Below, in pieces: positions 33,867 to 42,331 of a stretch of 64,000 nucleotides of DNA; the stretch's first letter is position 1; every line of letters starts with the position of its first letter. Made by a program: the position numbers and the translations under genes. The DNA is taken from contig CAZVYX010000002.1 of the NCBI GenBank assembly GCA_964631725.1, forward strand, positions 62,001 through 126,000, given 5' to 3'. The notes under the pieces are model-generated. The model ran no database searches. It was given only the letters and a program-made list of their open reading frames with translations, and had not been told where the DNA came from. Source of the DNA: GCA-2731375 sp964631725 (GTDB taxonomy: Bacteria; Pseudomonadota; Alphaproteobacteria; GCA-2731375).

Positions 33867-34555
33867 CACGACAACCCGATCCGCTTGGACAGTTGTTTCG
33901 CCAGATATTGCGAGGCGACCAGGGCAAAGATCGCCAGGGCAACCGATATCAGCGCCAGACGGGTCGCGCCGGCCTCGCCGCCCGGAATTTGCAGGGCGGT
34001 ATAAAGCGCCAGCGGCAGGGTGCGGGTTTCGCCCGGCACATTGGCGGCAAAAGTGATGGTGGCGCCGAATTCACCCAGGCAGCGGATAAAGGCCAGCAGG
34101 ACGCCGGTCAGAATACCAGGCGCCGTGAGGGGCAGGGTGATGGTCAGAAAAACCCGGAATGGCCGCGCACCCAGGGTCCGCGCCGCCGTCTCCAGGCGCC
34201 GGTCGACGGCTTCCATGGACAGGCGCACGGCGCGCACGAGCAGCGGAAAGGCCATGACGGCGGCGGCCAGGGCGGCGCCGCGCCAGGAAAATACCATGTG
34301 GATACCGAACCAATCCTGCAGCCAGGCGCCCACCGGCCCGTTGCGCCCGAACAACACCAGCAGGACATAGCCCAGGGCGACGGGCGGCAGCACCAGGGGC
34401 AGGTGCACGATGCCATCCAGCAGCGCCTTGCCGGGAAACTCCCGCCGCGCCAATAGCCAGGCGATGGCGATGCCCGGTACGAGGCTGCAGGCCACGGCCC
34501 AAAGCGCGACTTTCAGCGACAGCGATAGGGCTTCGATTTCAAGCGGCGTTAACAT
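33866..34555 (-). CDS. modB: Molybdate ABC transporter permease
   Basis: The 229-residue protein has five to six membrane helices and the permease loop RLETAARTLGARPFRVFLTI (about 125-144) followed by LPLTAPGILTGV, typical of ModB/CysW-type permeases. The length is normal for ModB. It lies 10 bases after modA and overlaps modC by one base. Together with modA and modC it would import molybdate for molybdopterin enzymes. No modE regulator gene or molybdenum-responsive site was recognised nearby. Confidence 0.93.
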   Translation of the reverse strand: MLTPLEIEALSLSLKVALWAVACSLVPGIAIAWLLARREFPGKALLDGIVHLPLVLPPVALGYVLLVLFGRNGPVGAWLQDWFGIHMVFSWRGAALAAAVMAFPLLVRAVRLSMEAVDRRLETAARTLGARPFRVFLTITLPLTAPGILTGVLLAFIRCLGEFGATITFAANVPGETRTLPLALYTALQIPGGEAGATRLALISVALAIFALVASQYLAKQLSKRIGLS

Positions 34556-34565
34556 CCCCTAGCTC

Positions 34566-35351
34566 TTAACGGGGCTTGGGCAGAAAGGTAAAGCCATATT
34601 GTTCGAAGATTTGGCGGGCAGCCCCGCCTTGCAGATAGCGGAACACGGCGCGGGCCGGGCCGCTGTCCTGTTCCCGGAGCAGGGCCAGGGGATAGACGAT
34701 AGCGTCGTGGCTATGCCCGGGAAAGGCCGCCGCTGATGCCAATCCACCGTGTATCGAGGCATCGGTGGCATAGGCAATGGCGTAGCGGCCCTGGCCACGG
34801 GCCAGCAGGGCCAATGCGTCGCGGACCGAGGCGCCAAATACCGCCTGCGGAAGCACGCCCCGCCATAGACCCAGATTTCGCAGTGCCTGGCGGCCATAGC
34901 GCCCGGCGGGGACATGCGCCGGGTCGCCCATGATCAGACGTTCTTTGCCCAGGGCCGCCTTCAGGCCGGCCAGGGCGGTAAGCTTGGCGGCCCCGCCATC
35001 ATCGCTTCGGCGCAACAGCACCAGCCGGTTGCCCAGCAAATCGAGGCGGCTCTTCCCGGCGAGCAACTCCCGGTCCTCGAGATATTGCATCCATTCCGGA
35101 TTGGCGGAGAGGAACAGATGCGCCGGCGCGCCGGCGGCGATTTGCTTTGCCAGGGTGGAGGAGGCGGCAAAAGTGGCCCGCAGTATAATGCCATGTTTCT
35201 CTTGAATAGCCGCTGCCAGGGCCGTTACCGCCTCGGTGGTGGAGGCGGCCGCCAGGATATCGATGGTCTGGGCCCGCGGGGGTCCCGATACCATGGTGAA
35301 GCTTAGGACCAGGGCCGCCAGGCCGAGATATCGGCGGATGCGTGATCCCAT
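34566..35351 (-). CDS. modA: Molybdate ABC transporter substrate-binding protein
   Basis: The 261-residue precursor has a signal peptide (RRYLGLAALVLSFTMVSG) with likely cleavage before the QTIDILAAASTTEAV segment, the canonical ModA N-terminus in which the serines bind the oxyanion. TFAASSTLAKQI and HLFLSANPEWM are also family blocks. The start at 35351 is fixed by AGGAGG; the frame is open upstream but without a start signal and would overlap metC. It lies 23 bases after metC, so modABC may be read from the metC promoter. Confidence 0.93.
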   Translation of the reverse strand: MGSRIRRYLGLAALVLSFTMVSGPPRAQTIDILAAASTTEAVTALAAAIQEKHGIILRATFAASSTLAKQIAAGAPAHLFLSANPEWMQYLEDRELLAGKSRLDLLGNRLVLLRRSDDGGAAKLTALAGLKAALGKERLIMGDPAHVPAGRYGRQALRNLGLWRGVLPQAVFGASVRDALALLARGQGRYAIAYATDASIHGGLASAAAFPGHSHDAIVYPLALLREQDSGPARAVFRYLQGGAARQIFEQYGFTFLPKPR

Positions 35352-35374
35352 GGCGGCTGGACCTCCTGCCTCTC

Positions 35375-36550
35375 CTACATTGCCGCGCGCAATCGTTTGA
35401 AGCCGGCATCCAAATCGGCGATCAGGTCGTCGGTATCTTCCAGGCCGATATGAAAGCGTAGGCACTGCCCTTCGTAGGGCCACTTCGTGACGGTGCGCGA
35501 GGCGTTGGGATCCTGCGGCAGGATCAGGCTTTCGTAGCCGCCCCAGGAAGCGCCCATGCCATACAATTCCAGGCCATCGATCAGGGCCGCCAGGGCATCG
35601 CGGGGACAGGGCTTCAAGGTCGTGCCGAACAGGCCGGAGGCACCAAGGAAGTCCCGTTTCCACAGGGCATGGCCCGGATCATCGGGCATGGCCGGGTGCA
35701 TGACACATTCGACAATGTCCTGTCCCTTCAGCCATTCCGCCAGGATAAGGCCGTTTTCCCAATGTTGTTTCAGGCGCACGGACAGGGTCCGCATGCCGCG
35801 CTGGGCCAGATAGACATCGTCCGGTCCGGCGGTGTGGCCCAGCATGCGGGACGTGGTTTCCAACTCCGGCCAGGCTTCCTTGCTGGCGCAGGCGGTGCCG
35901 ATCATGACGTCGGAATGGCCGACGATATATTTCGTGCCGGCCTGGATCGAGACGTCGACGCCCAGGGTGAACGGTTTGCAATACAGCGGCGAGGCCCAGG
36001 TATTGTCCATCAGGACGGTGCAGCCCTTGGCGTGCGCCGCCTCGGCTATGGCCGGGATATCCTGCATCACGAAGGTTTGCGAACCCGGCGCCTCGACATA
36101 GACGACCTTGGTATTGTCCTGAATCAGCTCGGCGATGCCGGCGCCAATGGCCGGATCGTAAAAGGTCGTGGCAACATTGATCCGCTTTGCCAGGGTGTCG
36201 CAGAAACGCCGCGTCGGACCATAGACGCTGTCGACCATGAGGATATGGTCGCCGGCTTCCACGAAAGACATCAGCGAGGCGACAATCGCCGCCAGGCCGG
36301 ATGGATAGACCATGCAACGGTGCCCGCCCTCGACGGCACAGACCATGTCTTCCAGCGAGAAGGTCGTGGGTGTGCCCATACGGCCGTAGTAGACGCCGCG
36401 CTCGCCCTGTTCCCGCCGGGCCCTTGATGCATCGAGCGCACCGAGGGTGGAATGGAGAACGGTGGAGGCGTGATACACCGGCGGATTGACAATACCGAGA
36501 TTGTTATCCGGGTCGCGGCCCGCCGTGACCAATTTCGTTTCGTCTTTCAT
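35375..36550 (-). CDS. metC: Cystathionine beta-lyase (PLP, Cys/Met metabolism family)
   Basis: The 391-residue protein is a gamma-family PLP enzyme: it has YYGRMGTPTTFSLE near residue 54-67, the pyridoxal-stacking strand, LMDNTWASPLYCKP (Asp182) and the PLP lysine Lys207 in IQAGTKYIVGHSD. The match to YGRMGTPTT and the length are typical of MetC-type cystathionine beta-lyases, which form homocysteine, pyruvate and ammonia. It is the first gene of a metC-modABC run, divergent from the aap operon. The start at 36550 is the family start; an upstream extension to 36613 is unsupported. Confidence 0.88.
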   Translation of the reverse strand: MKDETKLVTAGRDPDNNLGIVNPPVYHASTVLHSTLGALDASRARREQGERGVYYGRMGTPTTFSLEDMVCAVEGGHRCMVYPSGLAAIVASLMSFVEAGDHILMVDSVYGPTRRFCDTLAKRINVATTFYDPAIGAGIAELIQDNTKVVYVEAPGSQTFVMQDIPAIAEAAHAKGCTVLMDNTWASPLYCKPFTLGVDVSIQAGTKYIVGHSDVMIGTACASKEAWPELETTSRMLGHTAGPDDVYLAQRGMRTLSVRLKQHWENGLILAEWLKGQDIVECVMHPAMPDDPGHALWKRDFLGASGLFGTTLKPCPRDALAALIDGLELYGMGASWGGYESLILPQDPNASRTVTKWPYEGQCLRFHIGLEDTDDLIADLDAGFKRLRAAM

Positions 36551-36827
36551 GATGACAATTACTCTATCGAATTTTGGGGAGGGGCCATGGGCCCGGATGA
36601 GGTCTCCCACCATAATGCCATCCCGTTGATTTTGACGCTAATTTATTTCTTGGAACGCTTATTGTATCTGGTTGTCGCACGCCCCATTGTTTGTTACCGT
36701 TCGTTACGTTCATGCTCGATTGGAACAAGCAAACGGGTGTGGCATGAAACAGAGACCGGGGTTTCTGTTGCAAGCTCCGTAAGAAGAGTAAGTTCGTGAC
36801 AACATTGATAACAGGGAAGATCAATCA

Positions 36828-37844
36828 ATGAAAAATACAGCAATTCTAGCATTGGGCGTCGGTGCGGCCATGTTCGCCACCGCCGCTTATGCCGGTACCG
36901 TCGATGACATCAAAAAGCGTGGGGAGCTGATCTGCGGCGTCACCACGGGTCTGGCGGGCTTCGCGGCACCGAATGACAAGGGCGAATGGGCCGGGTTCGA
37001 CGTGGATATCTGCCGCGCCGTTGCCGCTGGCGTGCTTGGCGATTCTTCGAAGGTCAAATTCGTGCCGACAACCGGCAAGAGCCGTTTTCCGACGCTGCAG
37101 TCCGGCGAAGTGGACATGCTGTCCCGGAACACCACCTGGACCTTTGACCGTGACGTGAAGCTCGGCTTCGAGTTCGCGGGCGTCAACTTCTATGACGGCC
37201 AGGGCTTCATGGTGCGTAAGGACCTGGGCGTCAAATCCGCTCTGGAACTTGATGGCGCCACGGTGTGCGTCGCCACCGGTTCGACCACCGAATTGAACCT
37301 CGGTGACTATTTCCGCGCCAACAACATGAAGTATGTGCCGGTGGTTTTCGAGAAGTCCGATGAAATCCGCGCCGGTTACATCGCGGGCCGTTGCGATGCC
37401 TACACCACTGACCGTTCCGGTCTGGCGGCCCAGCGTTCACAGATGCCGAACCCGGACGCGCACGTGGTTCTGCCTGAAGTGATCTCGAAGGAGCCTCTGG
37501 GTCCGCTCGTCCGTCATGGTGACAATCAGTGGGGCGATGTCGTCCGCTGGACCTTGAATGTCTTGATCATTGCCGAGGAAAAGGGCCTGACCGCCGCCAA
37601 CGTGGAGAGCATGAAGGGTTCGAGCGGCGATCCGGAAGTCAAGCGTCTTCTGGGCCTTGAGGGTGAATACGGCGCCCGTCTTGGCCTTCCCAACGACTGG
37701 GCCTTGAACATCATCAAGCAGGTTGGCAACTATGGCGAAAGCTATGAGCGCAATATCGGCCCGAATACGCCGATCGGCCTGACCCGTGGCGTCAATGGTC
37801 CTTGGAACAAGGGCGGCATCCTGTATTCACCGCCGTTCCGTTGA
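36828..37844 (+). CDS. aapJ: General L-amino acid ABC transporter, periplasmic binding protein
   Basis: The 338-residue precursor has a signal peptide ending AYA (residues 1-22) and the AapJ/BztA sequence blocks GELICGVTTGLAGFAAPNDKG, MLSRNTTWTFDRD and YTTDRSGLAAQR. It binds a broad range of L-amino acids. The Shine-Dalgarno is GGGAAGA. The gene is followed by a long hairpin before the permease genes, a common arrangement in which the binding protein is made in excess. Its 277-base divergent promoter region with metC has no operator that I can name. Confidence 0.95.
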   Translation: MKNTAILALGVGAAMFATAAYAGTVDDIKKRGELICGVTTGLAGFAAPNDKGEWAGFDVDICRAVAAGVLGDSSKVKFVPTTGKSRFPTLQSGEVDMLSRNTTWTFDRDVKLGFEFAGVNFYDGQGFMVRKDLGVKSALELDGATVCVATGSTTELNLGDYFRANNMKYVPVVFEKSDEIRAGYIAGRCDAYTTDRSGLAAQRSQMPNPDAHVVLPEVISKEPLGPLVRHGDNQWGDVVRWTLNVLIIAEEKGLTAANVESMKGSSGDPEVKRLLGLEGEYGARLGLPNDWALNIIKQVGNYGESYERNIGPNTPIGLTRGVNGPWNKGGILYSPPFR

Positions 37845-37908
37845 TCCGGGGTGACCGGTAAGCGATCAAAGCTTTATGTGTGAAGCATTGATTACCGTCT
37901 AGACGAAG

Positions 37909-37961
37909 GCGCGTCCGGCCCGAAATTGGGCCGGGCGCGTCCCGTCGGGCGGCATTTTTTT
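37909..37961 (+). terminator. Hairpin with T tract between aapJ and aapQ (partial terminator)
   Basis: A 13-base stem (GCGCGTCCGGCCC with GGGCCGGGCGCGT, one G-T and one mismatched end pair) closes a GAAATT loop at 37909-37940; a small second hairpin and a run of seven T residues follow to 37961. It is placed to stop most transcripts after aapJ and to stabilise its mRNA while letting some read into aapQMP. Confidence 0.7.
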
Positions 37962-38065
37962 ATTTGGTAGCACCATTGGGGTCGTGGAAAGATAAGCCGT
38001 CAAGGCGTAATTCCGCGCAATTGATTTGTTACCGTAATGCATAATCGTTTGGCACGGGGGGTGTA

Positions 38066-39253
38066 ATGGCCGTAGCCGAAGGTGGGTTGAAACCCGGAAA
38101 AGCCTCGTTCCTGTATGACGCGCGTATCCGCGCCATAATTTATCAGGTCATAATGGCCGGCGCCGTGGTGATATTTTTCGCCTGGCTGACCATGAATACC
38201 CTGGACAATCTGGAAGCAAGGGGGATCGCCAGCGGTTTCGAATTCCTCAATCATCCGGCCGGGTTCGGGGTGCCGTTTTCACTGATCGAATATTCCGAGG
38301 CGTCACCGTATAGGACGGTGTTCATACTTGGCGTTCTGAACACCCTGTTCGTATCGGCCGTGGGCGTTATTCTCGCCACTCTTCTTGGCTTTACCCTGGG
38401 CGTCATGCGCCTGTCGCGGAACTATCTGATATCGCGCATCGCGGCGATATATCTTGAAACCTTCCGCAATATTCCACTGCTTTTGCAGATTTTGTTCTGG
38501 TATATCGGCGTGCTGCAATTGATGCCGCAGCAGCGCAGTTCGATCGTCATTCTGGAAAATGTCTACGTCAATAACCGCGGTATTTTCTATCCCGCCCTGC
38601 AGGCCGAACCGGGTTTCATGGCGGTTCCCATTGCCTTTCTGGTTGGCATTGTCGCGACATTTATCTTGCGCGGTTGGGTCAAACGGCGTCGCGATGCGAC
38701 GGGACAAGATTTTCCAACAATTTGGGTCGGCCTGGGGCTGATCTTTGGCCTGCCCATTCTGGCCGCCCTGGTAACGGGGATGCCCTGGACCTGGAGCCTG
38801 CCGCGCCTGCAAGGCTTCGGCTTTAAGGGCGGATCGGTGATCGTGCCGGAGTTTCTGGCGCTATTGCTGGCCCTGACAATTTATACCGCCGCCTTCATCG
38901 GCGAGATTGTACGGGCTGGGATTCAGGCGGTCTCGCACGGGCAGACCGAAGCGGCGCACGCCCTCGGTGTCAAGCCCGGCACCACCCTGCGTCTGGTGAT
39001 CATTCCCCAGGCCATGCGGATCATCATCCCGCCGCTGATTTCCCAGTACCTGAATCTGGTGAAGAACTCTTCGCTGGCGCCGGCCATCGGTTATCCGGAA
39101 ATGACCCAGGTCTGGGCCGGCACCGTCTTGAACCAATCCGGTCAGGCGTTGGAATGCATCGCCATGGTGATGGGCACCTACTGTATCATATCGTTAAGTA
39201 TCTCCGGCGTGATGAATTGGTACAACGCCCGCGTCGCGTTGGTGGGGAGGTGA
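38066..39253 (+). CDS. aapQ: General L-amino acid ABC transporter permease
   Basis: The 395-residue protein has about eight hydrophobic segments, with the long periplasmic insertion typical of AapQ/BztB, and the permease loop EAAHALGVKPGTTLRLVIIP (about 294-313). It pairs with AapM to form the channel. The start is preceded by a G-rich stretch (GGGGGG). It is four bases upstream of aapM in the same transcript. Confidence 0.94.
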   Translation: MAVAEGGLKPGKASFLYDARIRAIIYQVIMAGAVVIFFAWLTMNTLDNLEARGIASGFEFLNHPAGFGVPFSLIEYSEASPYRTVFILGVLNTLFVSAVGVILATLLGFTLGVMRLSRNYLISRIAAIYLETFRNIPLLLQILFWYIGVLQLMPQQRSSIVILENVYVNNRGIFYPALQAEPGFMAVPIAFLVGIVATFILRGWVKRRRDATGQDFPTIWVGLGLIFGLPILAALVTGMPWTWSLPRLQGFGFKGGSVIVPEFLALLLALTIYTAAFIGEIVRAGIQAVSHGQTEAAHALGVKPGTTLRLVIIPQAMRIIIPPLISQYLNLVKNSSLAPAIGYPEMTQVWAGTVLNQSGQALECIAMVMGTYCIISLSISGVMNWYNARVALVGR

Positions 39254-39257
39254 CGTC

Positions 39258-40583
39258 ATGAGCACGAGCGATTATGGCGAAACCGAGGCGGTCTTCACGC
39301 CGAAACCCGATCTGCCGCCGCCTGCCAGTACCGTCGGCATCATTGGCTGGGTCCGCAGCAATCTGGTACCGGACTGGTTCAACGGCGCCATGACCGTGTT
39401 GGCCCTGGTGGCGCTCTACATGGCTATTCCGCCGGTCGTCAATTGGGCCCTGTTTGATGCCCATTTCGTTGGCGACAGCCGCAAGGCCTGTAAACCGAAT
39501 GTACAGATCGTGCGCGATAAGGTGGCAACCAAGGGGATTATGCCCGACGGCAGCACCCTGGATGTGGAAACAACCGCCGACCGCATTGTCGTGCCTGAAG
39601 GGGTCGTCCCCAATGTGCGTTGGGAACGGCGCATGGTGGAAGGCGTGGTCCGGGCCAAGGGCCGTGAATACGCCAAGGTGGTGGTCGAAAAAGACGTCAT
39701 CATAGAGGGCGCCTGTTGGGTCTTCGTTGGTGTCCGGTTCGACCAGTTCATCTATGGCTTCTATCCCAAGGAGGAACGCTGGCGGCCCACGGTGGTGATT
39801 GGCATAGGCCTGTTGTTGATCATCTACATGTTGACTGACGGAATGCCTCATCGTGGCCGTGTCGCGATGTTCCTGCTGATCCCGTTCCCGGTGATTGCCT
39901 TTTTCATGTTCTCGGGTGGGGTGCTGGGCATGCCGCACGTGGACAACTCGAAATGGGGCGGTCTGGTCCTGACCATCATAATATCATCGGTGGCCATCAC
40001 CGGCGCCCTGCCGCTCGGCGTGGCGCTGGCCCTGGGCCGACGTTCGCAGATGCCCATCATCCGATGGTTCTGTGTCCTGGTGATCGAATTTTTCCGCTCG
40101 GTCCCGATGATCACCATCCTGTTCATGGCCTTGGTTGTGCTGCCGCTGTTCCTGCCGCCAGGCACGACCTTCGATCAATTGTTGCGGGTTCTGATAGGCG
40201 TCACGATCTTTATCGCGGCCTATACCGCCGAGGTGGTGCGTGGCGGCCTGCAGGCCCTGCCCAAGGGGCAGTACGAAGCGGCGGATGCGCTGGGTTTGGG
40301 TTATTGGAAAATGATGCGCCTGATTATCCTGCCGCAGGCTTTGCGCATCATGATTCCCGCCATCGTCTCGTTGTTCATCGGCATCTTCAAGGACACCACC
40401 CTGGTGCAGATCGTCGGTTTGAACGATCTACTGACCATGGTGCAATTGGCGGTGACGGATGCGCAGTGGATCGGTCTTTCCAAGGAAGGCTACTTCTTCT
40501 GCGGCTTTGTCTTCTTTATCTTCTGCTTCTCCATGTCGCGGTATTCCATGTACCTCGAACGCAAGCTCCACACCGGCCATTAA
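39258..40583 (+). CDS. aapM: General L-amino acid ABC transporter permease
   Basis: The 441-residue protein is the second Aap/Bzt permease. It shows the AapM-specific periplasmic region (residues about 70-170) and the permease loop YEAADALGLGYWKMMRLIILP (split here between about 340 and 360). The start has GGGGAGG immediately upstream overlapping the end of aapQ. The next gene, aapP, begins 25 bases after the stop. Confidence 0.94.
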   Translation: MSTSDYGETEAVFTPKPDLPPPASTVGIIGWVRSNLVPDWFNGAMTVLALVALYMAIPPVVNWALFDAHFVGDSRKACKPNVQIVRDKVATKGIMPDGSTLDVETTADRIVVPEGVVPNVRWERRMVEGVVRAKGREYAKVVVEKDVIIEGACWVFVGVRFDQFIYGFYPKEERWRPTVVIGIGLLLIIYMLTDGMPHRGRVAMFLLIPFPVIAFFMFSGGVLGMPHVDNSKWGGLVLTIIISSVAITGALPLGVALALGRRSQMPIIRWFCVLVIEFFRSVPMITILFMALVVLPLFLPPGTTFDQLLRVLIGVTIFIAAYTAEVVRGGLQALPKGQYEAADALGLGYWKMMRLIILPQALRIMIPAIVSLFIGIFKDTTLVQIVGLNDLLTMVQLAVTDAQWIGLSKEGYFFCGFVFFIFCFSMSRYSMYLERKLHTGH

Positions 40584-40608
40584 TCGGCGCGGGAAAGGGA
40601 ACAATCTC

Positions 40609-41406
40609 ATGAGTGTCACGGATACTGAAATCGACGTCGAAGTTGATCAGTCACGAATGAAGATCTCGGACGAGATCGCCATCCAGATCACCGGCATGCA
40701 CAAATGGTACGGTTCATTCCATGTCCTCAAGGACATCAATCTGACCGTCAATCAGGGCGAGCGCATCGTCGTTTGCGGCCCATCTGGCTCCGGTAAGTCG
40801 ACCCTGATCCGTTGTATCAACCGGCTGGAAGAGCACCAGCAGGGGCAGATCCTGGTTGATAATGTGGAGTTGACCAACGATCTGAAGAACATCGACACCG
40901 TGCGCCGCGAGGTCGGCATGGTGTTCCAGCATTTCAATCTGTTCCCGCATTTGACCGTGCTGGAAAACTGCACCTTGGCGCCGATCTGGGTGCGCAAGAT
41001 GCCCAAGGCGGAGGCCGAGGAGATTGGCATGCGGTTTCTCGAAACCGTGCGTATCCCCGAACAGGCCGACAAGTTCCCGGGCCAGCTATCTGGCGGGCAA
41101 CAGCAGCGCGTGGCCATTGCCCGGTCCTTGTGCATGAACCCGCGTATCATGCTGTTTGACGAGCCCACATCGGCCCTTGATCCGGAGATGATCAAGGAAG
41201 TGTTGGAGGTGATGATCCATCTGGCCGAGGAAGGCATGACCATGATTGTCGTGACCCACGAAATGGGTTTCGCACGCAAGGTCGCCAACCGGGTGATCTT
41301 CATGGACCAGGGTGAAATCGTCGAACAGAATGAGCCGGAAGAGTTCTTCAACAACCCGAAATCCGACCGCACGCAGCTATTCTTGAGCCAGATCCTGTCG
41401 CATTAG
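40609..41406 (+). CDS. aapP: General L-amino acid ABC transporter ATP-binding protein
   Basis: The 265-residue polar-amino-acid-type ATPase has Walker A GPSGSGKST, signature LSGGQQQRVAIARSL, Walker B IMLFDEPTSALDPEM and the H-loop VVTHEMGFAR. An N-terminal acidic extension (about 20 residues) precedes the ATPase fold, as in other AapP proteins. An upstream in-frame start within aapM is rejected because the ATG at 40609 has AAAGGGAAC before it and family homology begins there. Confidence 0.95.
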   Translation: MSVTDTEIDVEVDQSRMKISDEIAIQITGMHKWYGSFHVLKDINLTVNQGERIVVCGPSGSGKSTLIRCINRLEEHQQGQILVDNVELTNDLKNIDTVRREVGMVFQHFNLFPHLTVLENCTLAPIWVRKMPKAEAEEIGMRFLETVRIPEQADKFPGQLSGGQQQRVAIARSLCMNPRIMLFDEPTSALDPEMIKEVLEVMIHLAEEGMTMIVVTHEMGFARKVANRVIFMDQGEIVEQNEPEEFFNNPKSDRTQLFLSQILSH

Positions 41407-41414
41407 GGTCAGGA

Positions 41415-41437
41415 CAGCGAGCGGGTTTGCTTCGCTG
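41415..41437 (+). terminator. Possible terminator after aapP
   Basis: CAGCGAGC and GCTTCGCTG can pair around a GGGTTT loop (one bulge), nine bases after the aapP stop. The T tract is poor (GTTTGTTCGTTG), so the call is weak, but it fits the end of the aap operon. Confidence 0.4.
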
Positions 41438-41453
41438 CCGGGCCGTTTGTTCG

Positions 41454-41481
41454 TTGCAATGTTACACGTAACGCCTATATG
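41454..41481 (+). promoter_or_regulatory. Candidate promoter of the mntA-hepT pair
   Basis: TTGCAA (41454-41459) and TATATG (41476-41481), 16 bases apart, resemble -35 and -10 elements. The first of two palindromes sits in the spacer and the second overlaps the end of the -10, the geometry expected for an autorepressed toxin-antitoxin promoter. Confidence 0.5.
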
Positions 41482-41492
41482 TTACTTGTAAT
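41461..41492. promoter_or_regulatory. Tandem operator repeats before mntA-hepT
   Basis: GTTACACGTAAC (41461-41472) is a perfect 12-base palindrome with a two-base centre. GTTACTTGTAAT (41481-41492) is the same site with one changed base. They are 20 bases apart centre to centre, about two helical turns, so dimers could bind on the same face. They overlap the candidate promoter. Confidence 0.75.
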
Positions 41493-41517
41493 GGCTTGAG
41501 CATAAGGATTGGAACCC

Positions 41518-41985
41518 GTGAGCACCAGCGCTGAAAGGCAAAGACGCCGACGGGCACGCCTACGCCAGGAAGGCAAAGTCGATGTTTCGGTAACCGTGCC
41601 TTATGAGCGGAGGCATACCTTGCGTGAATTTGCGCGGAGGTTGAATGAAGCATGCGAGATACCGAAGCATGACGGGCGCCTAATAAGAGCTCTGCACGGG
41701 CTGAAATCCATGAAAGCAGAGTTGCAGGAAGCTGGTGTGTTGCATGCTGGCATTTTTGGAAGCCTAGCCCGCGGTGATGACGGACCCGAAAGCGACATTG
41801 ATGTCATTCTGGATGTCGATTTGGCGCGGGTAGGGGGACTTATCAAATACATCAAGATCTGTGACGCGATCCAAACCGGCCTTAAGCAGGATTTTCCAGG
41901 CGTAAATGTTGATGTGGCAGACGAAAGATCACTAAAGCCCCGAATTCGTGACGAGGCGGAGCGGGACGCAATTTATGCCTTCTAG
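41518..41985 (+). CDS. mntA: MntA-type nucleotidyltransferase antitoxin with basic N-terminal DNA-binding segment
   Basis: Residues about 70-155 form a minimal nucleotidyltransferase with an exact GSx10DxD motif (Gly81-Ser82, Asp93, Asp95; GSLARGDDGPESDID), as in MntA antitoxins that AMPylate HepT toxins. The N-terminal 55 residues are very basic (RQRRRRARLRQEGK) followed by VDVSVTVPYERRHTLREFAR, a strand-helix pattern like ribbon-helix-helix repressors, which ordinary MntA proteins of about 100 residues lack. It is thus a likely two-function fusion that can bind the tandem operators upstream. The GTG at 41518 follows AAGGA at good spacing; a TTG at 41509 is possible. It overlaps hepT by eleven bases. 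Confidence 0.82.
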   Translation: MSTSAERQRRRRARLRQEGKVDVSVTVPYERRHTLREFARRLNEACEIPKHDGRLIRALHGLKSMKAELQEAGVLHAGIFGSLARGDDGPESDIDVILDVDLARVGGLIKYIKICDAIQTGLKQDFPGVNVDVADERSLKPRIRDEAERDAIYAF

Positions 41986-42322
41986 CGATCCATCCGTCCG
42001 TCTTGACGACATCATCGAAAACGGGCGGCGTATCCAGGAATACACGTCGAAATTAAGTTATGCGCAGTTTCTCAAACGGCAAATGACCATTGACGCTGTT
42101 GAGCGATGTTTTGAACGGATCGCGGAGGCGTCGCGAAAGATTGGCAATTACTACGATGATGCTTATCCGGAACTTGAGCTGCCCTATCTGCGTCGATTTG
42201 GGAGCGTCTTGCGCCACGATTACCAGGTCATAGAGCCCGATTTGCTTTGGTTATTCATAAACGAAGAACTGCCCGAGTTGCTGGCGATGGCGCTTCAAGA
42301 GCGATCGAAGTTTGAAGATTAG
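41975..42322 (+). CDS. hepT: HepT-like HEPN ribonuclease toxin
   Basis: The 115-residue helical protein has the HepT layout with RRFGSVLRHDY (Arg74 to Tyr83), which carries the R-x4-6-H motif and the Tyr that is AMPylated by MntA (His81, Tyr83). An alternative in-frame start at 41948 lies further inside mntA. HEPN toxins cut RNA; activity is neutralised by modification of the Tyr. It overlaps mntA by 11 bases. Base composition of the pair is lower in GC than the neighbours, suggesting acquisition. It converges with the GNAT gene ten bases away. Confidence 0.82.
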   Translation: MPSSDPSVRLDDIIENGRRIQEYTSKLSYAQFLKRQMTIDAVERCFERIAEASRKIGNYYDDAYPELELPYLRRFGSVLRHDYQVIEPDLLWLFINEELPELLAMALQERSKFED

Positions 42323-42331
42323 GCGCCGCAC

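Noticed and set aside
38049..38066. TTGGCAC before aapQ, resembling a sigma-54 promoter
   Set aside because: No TTGC element follows at the required spacing, only a G run.
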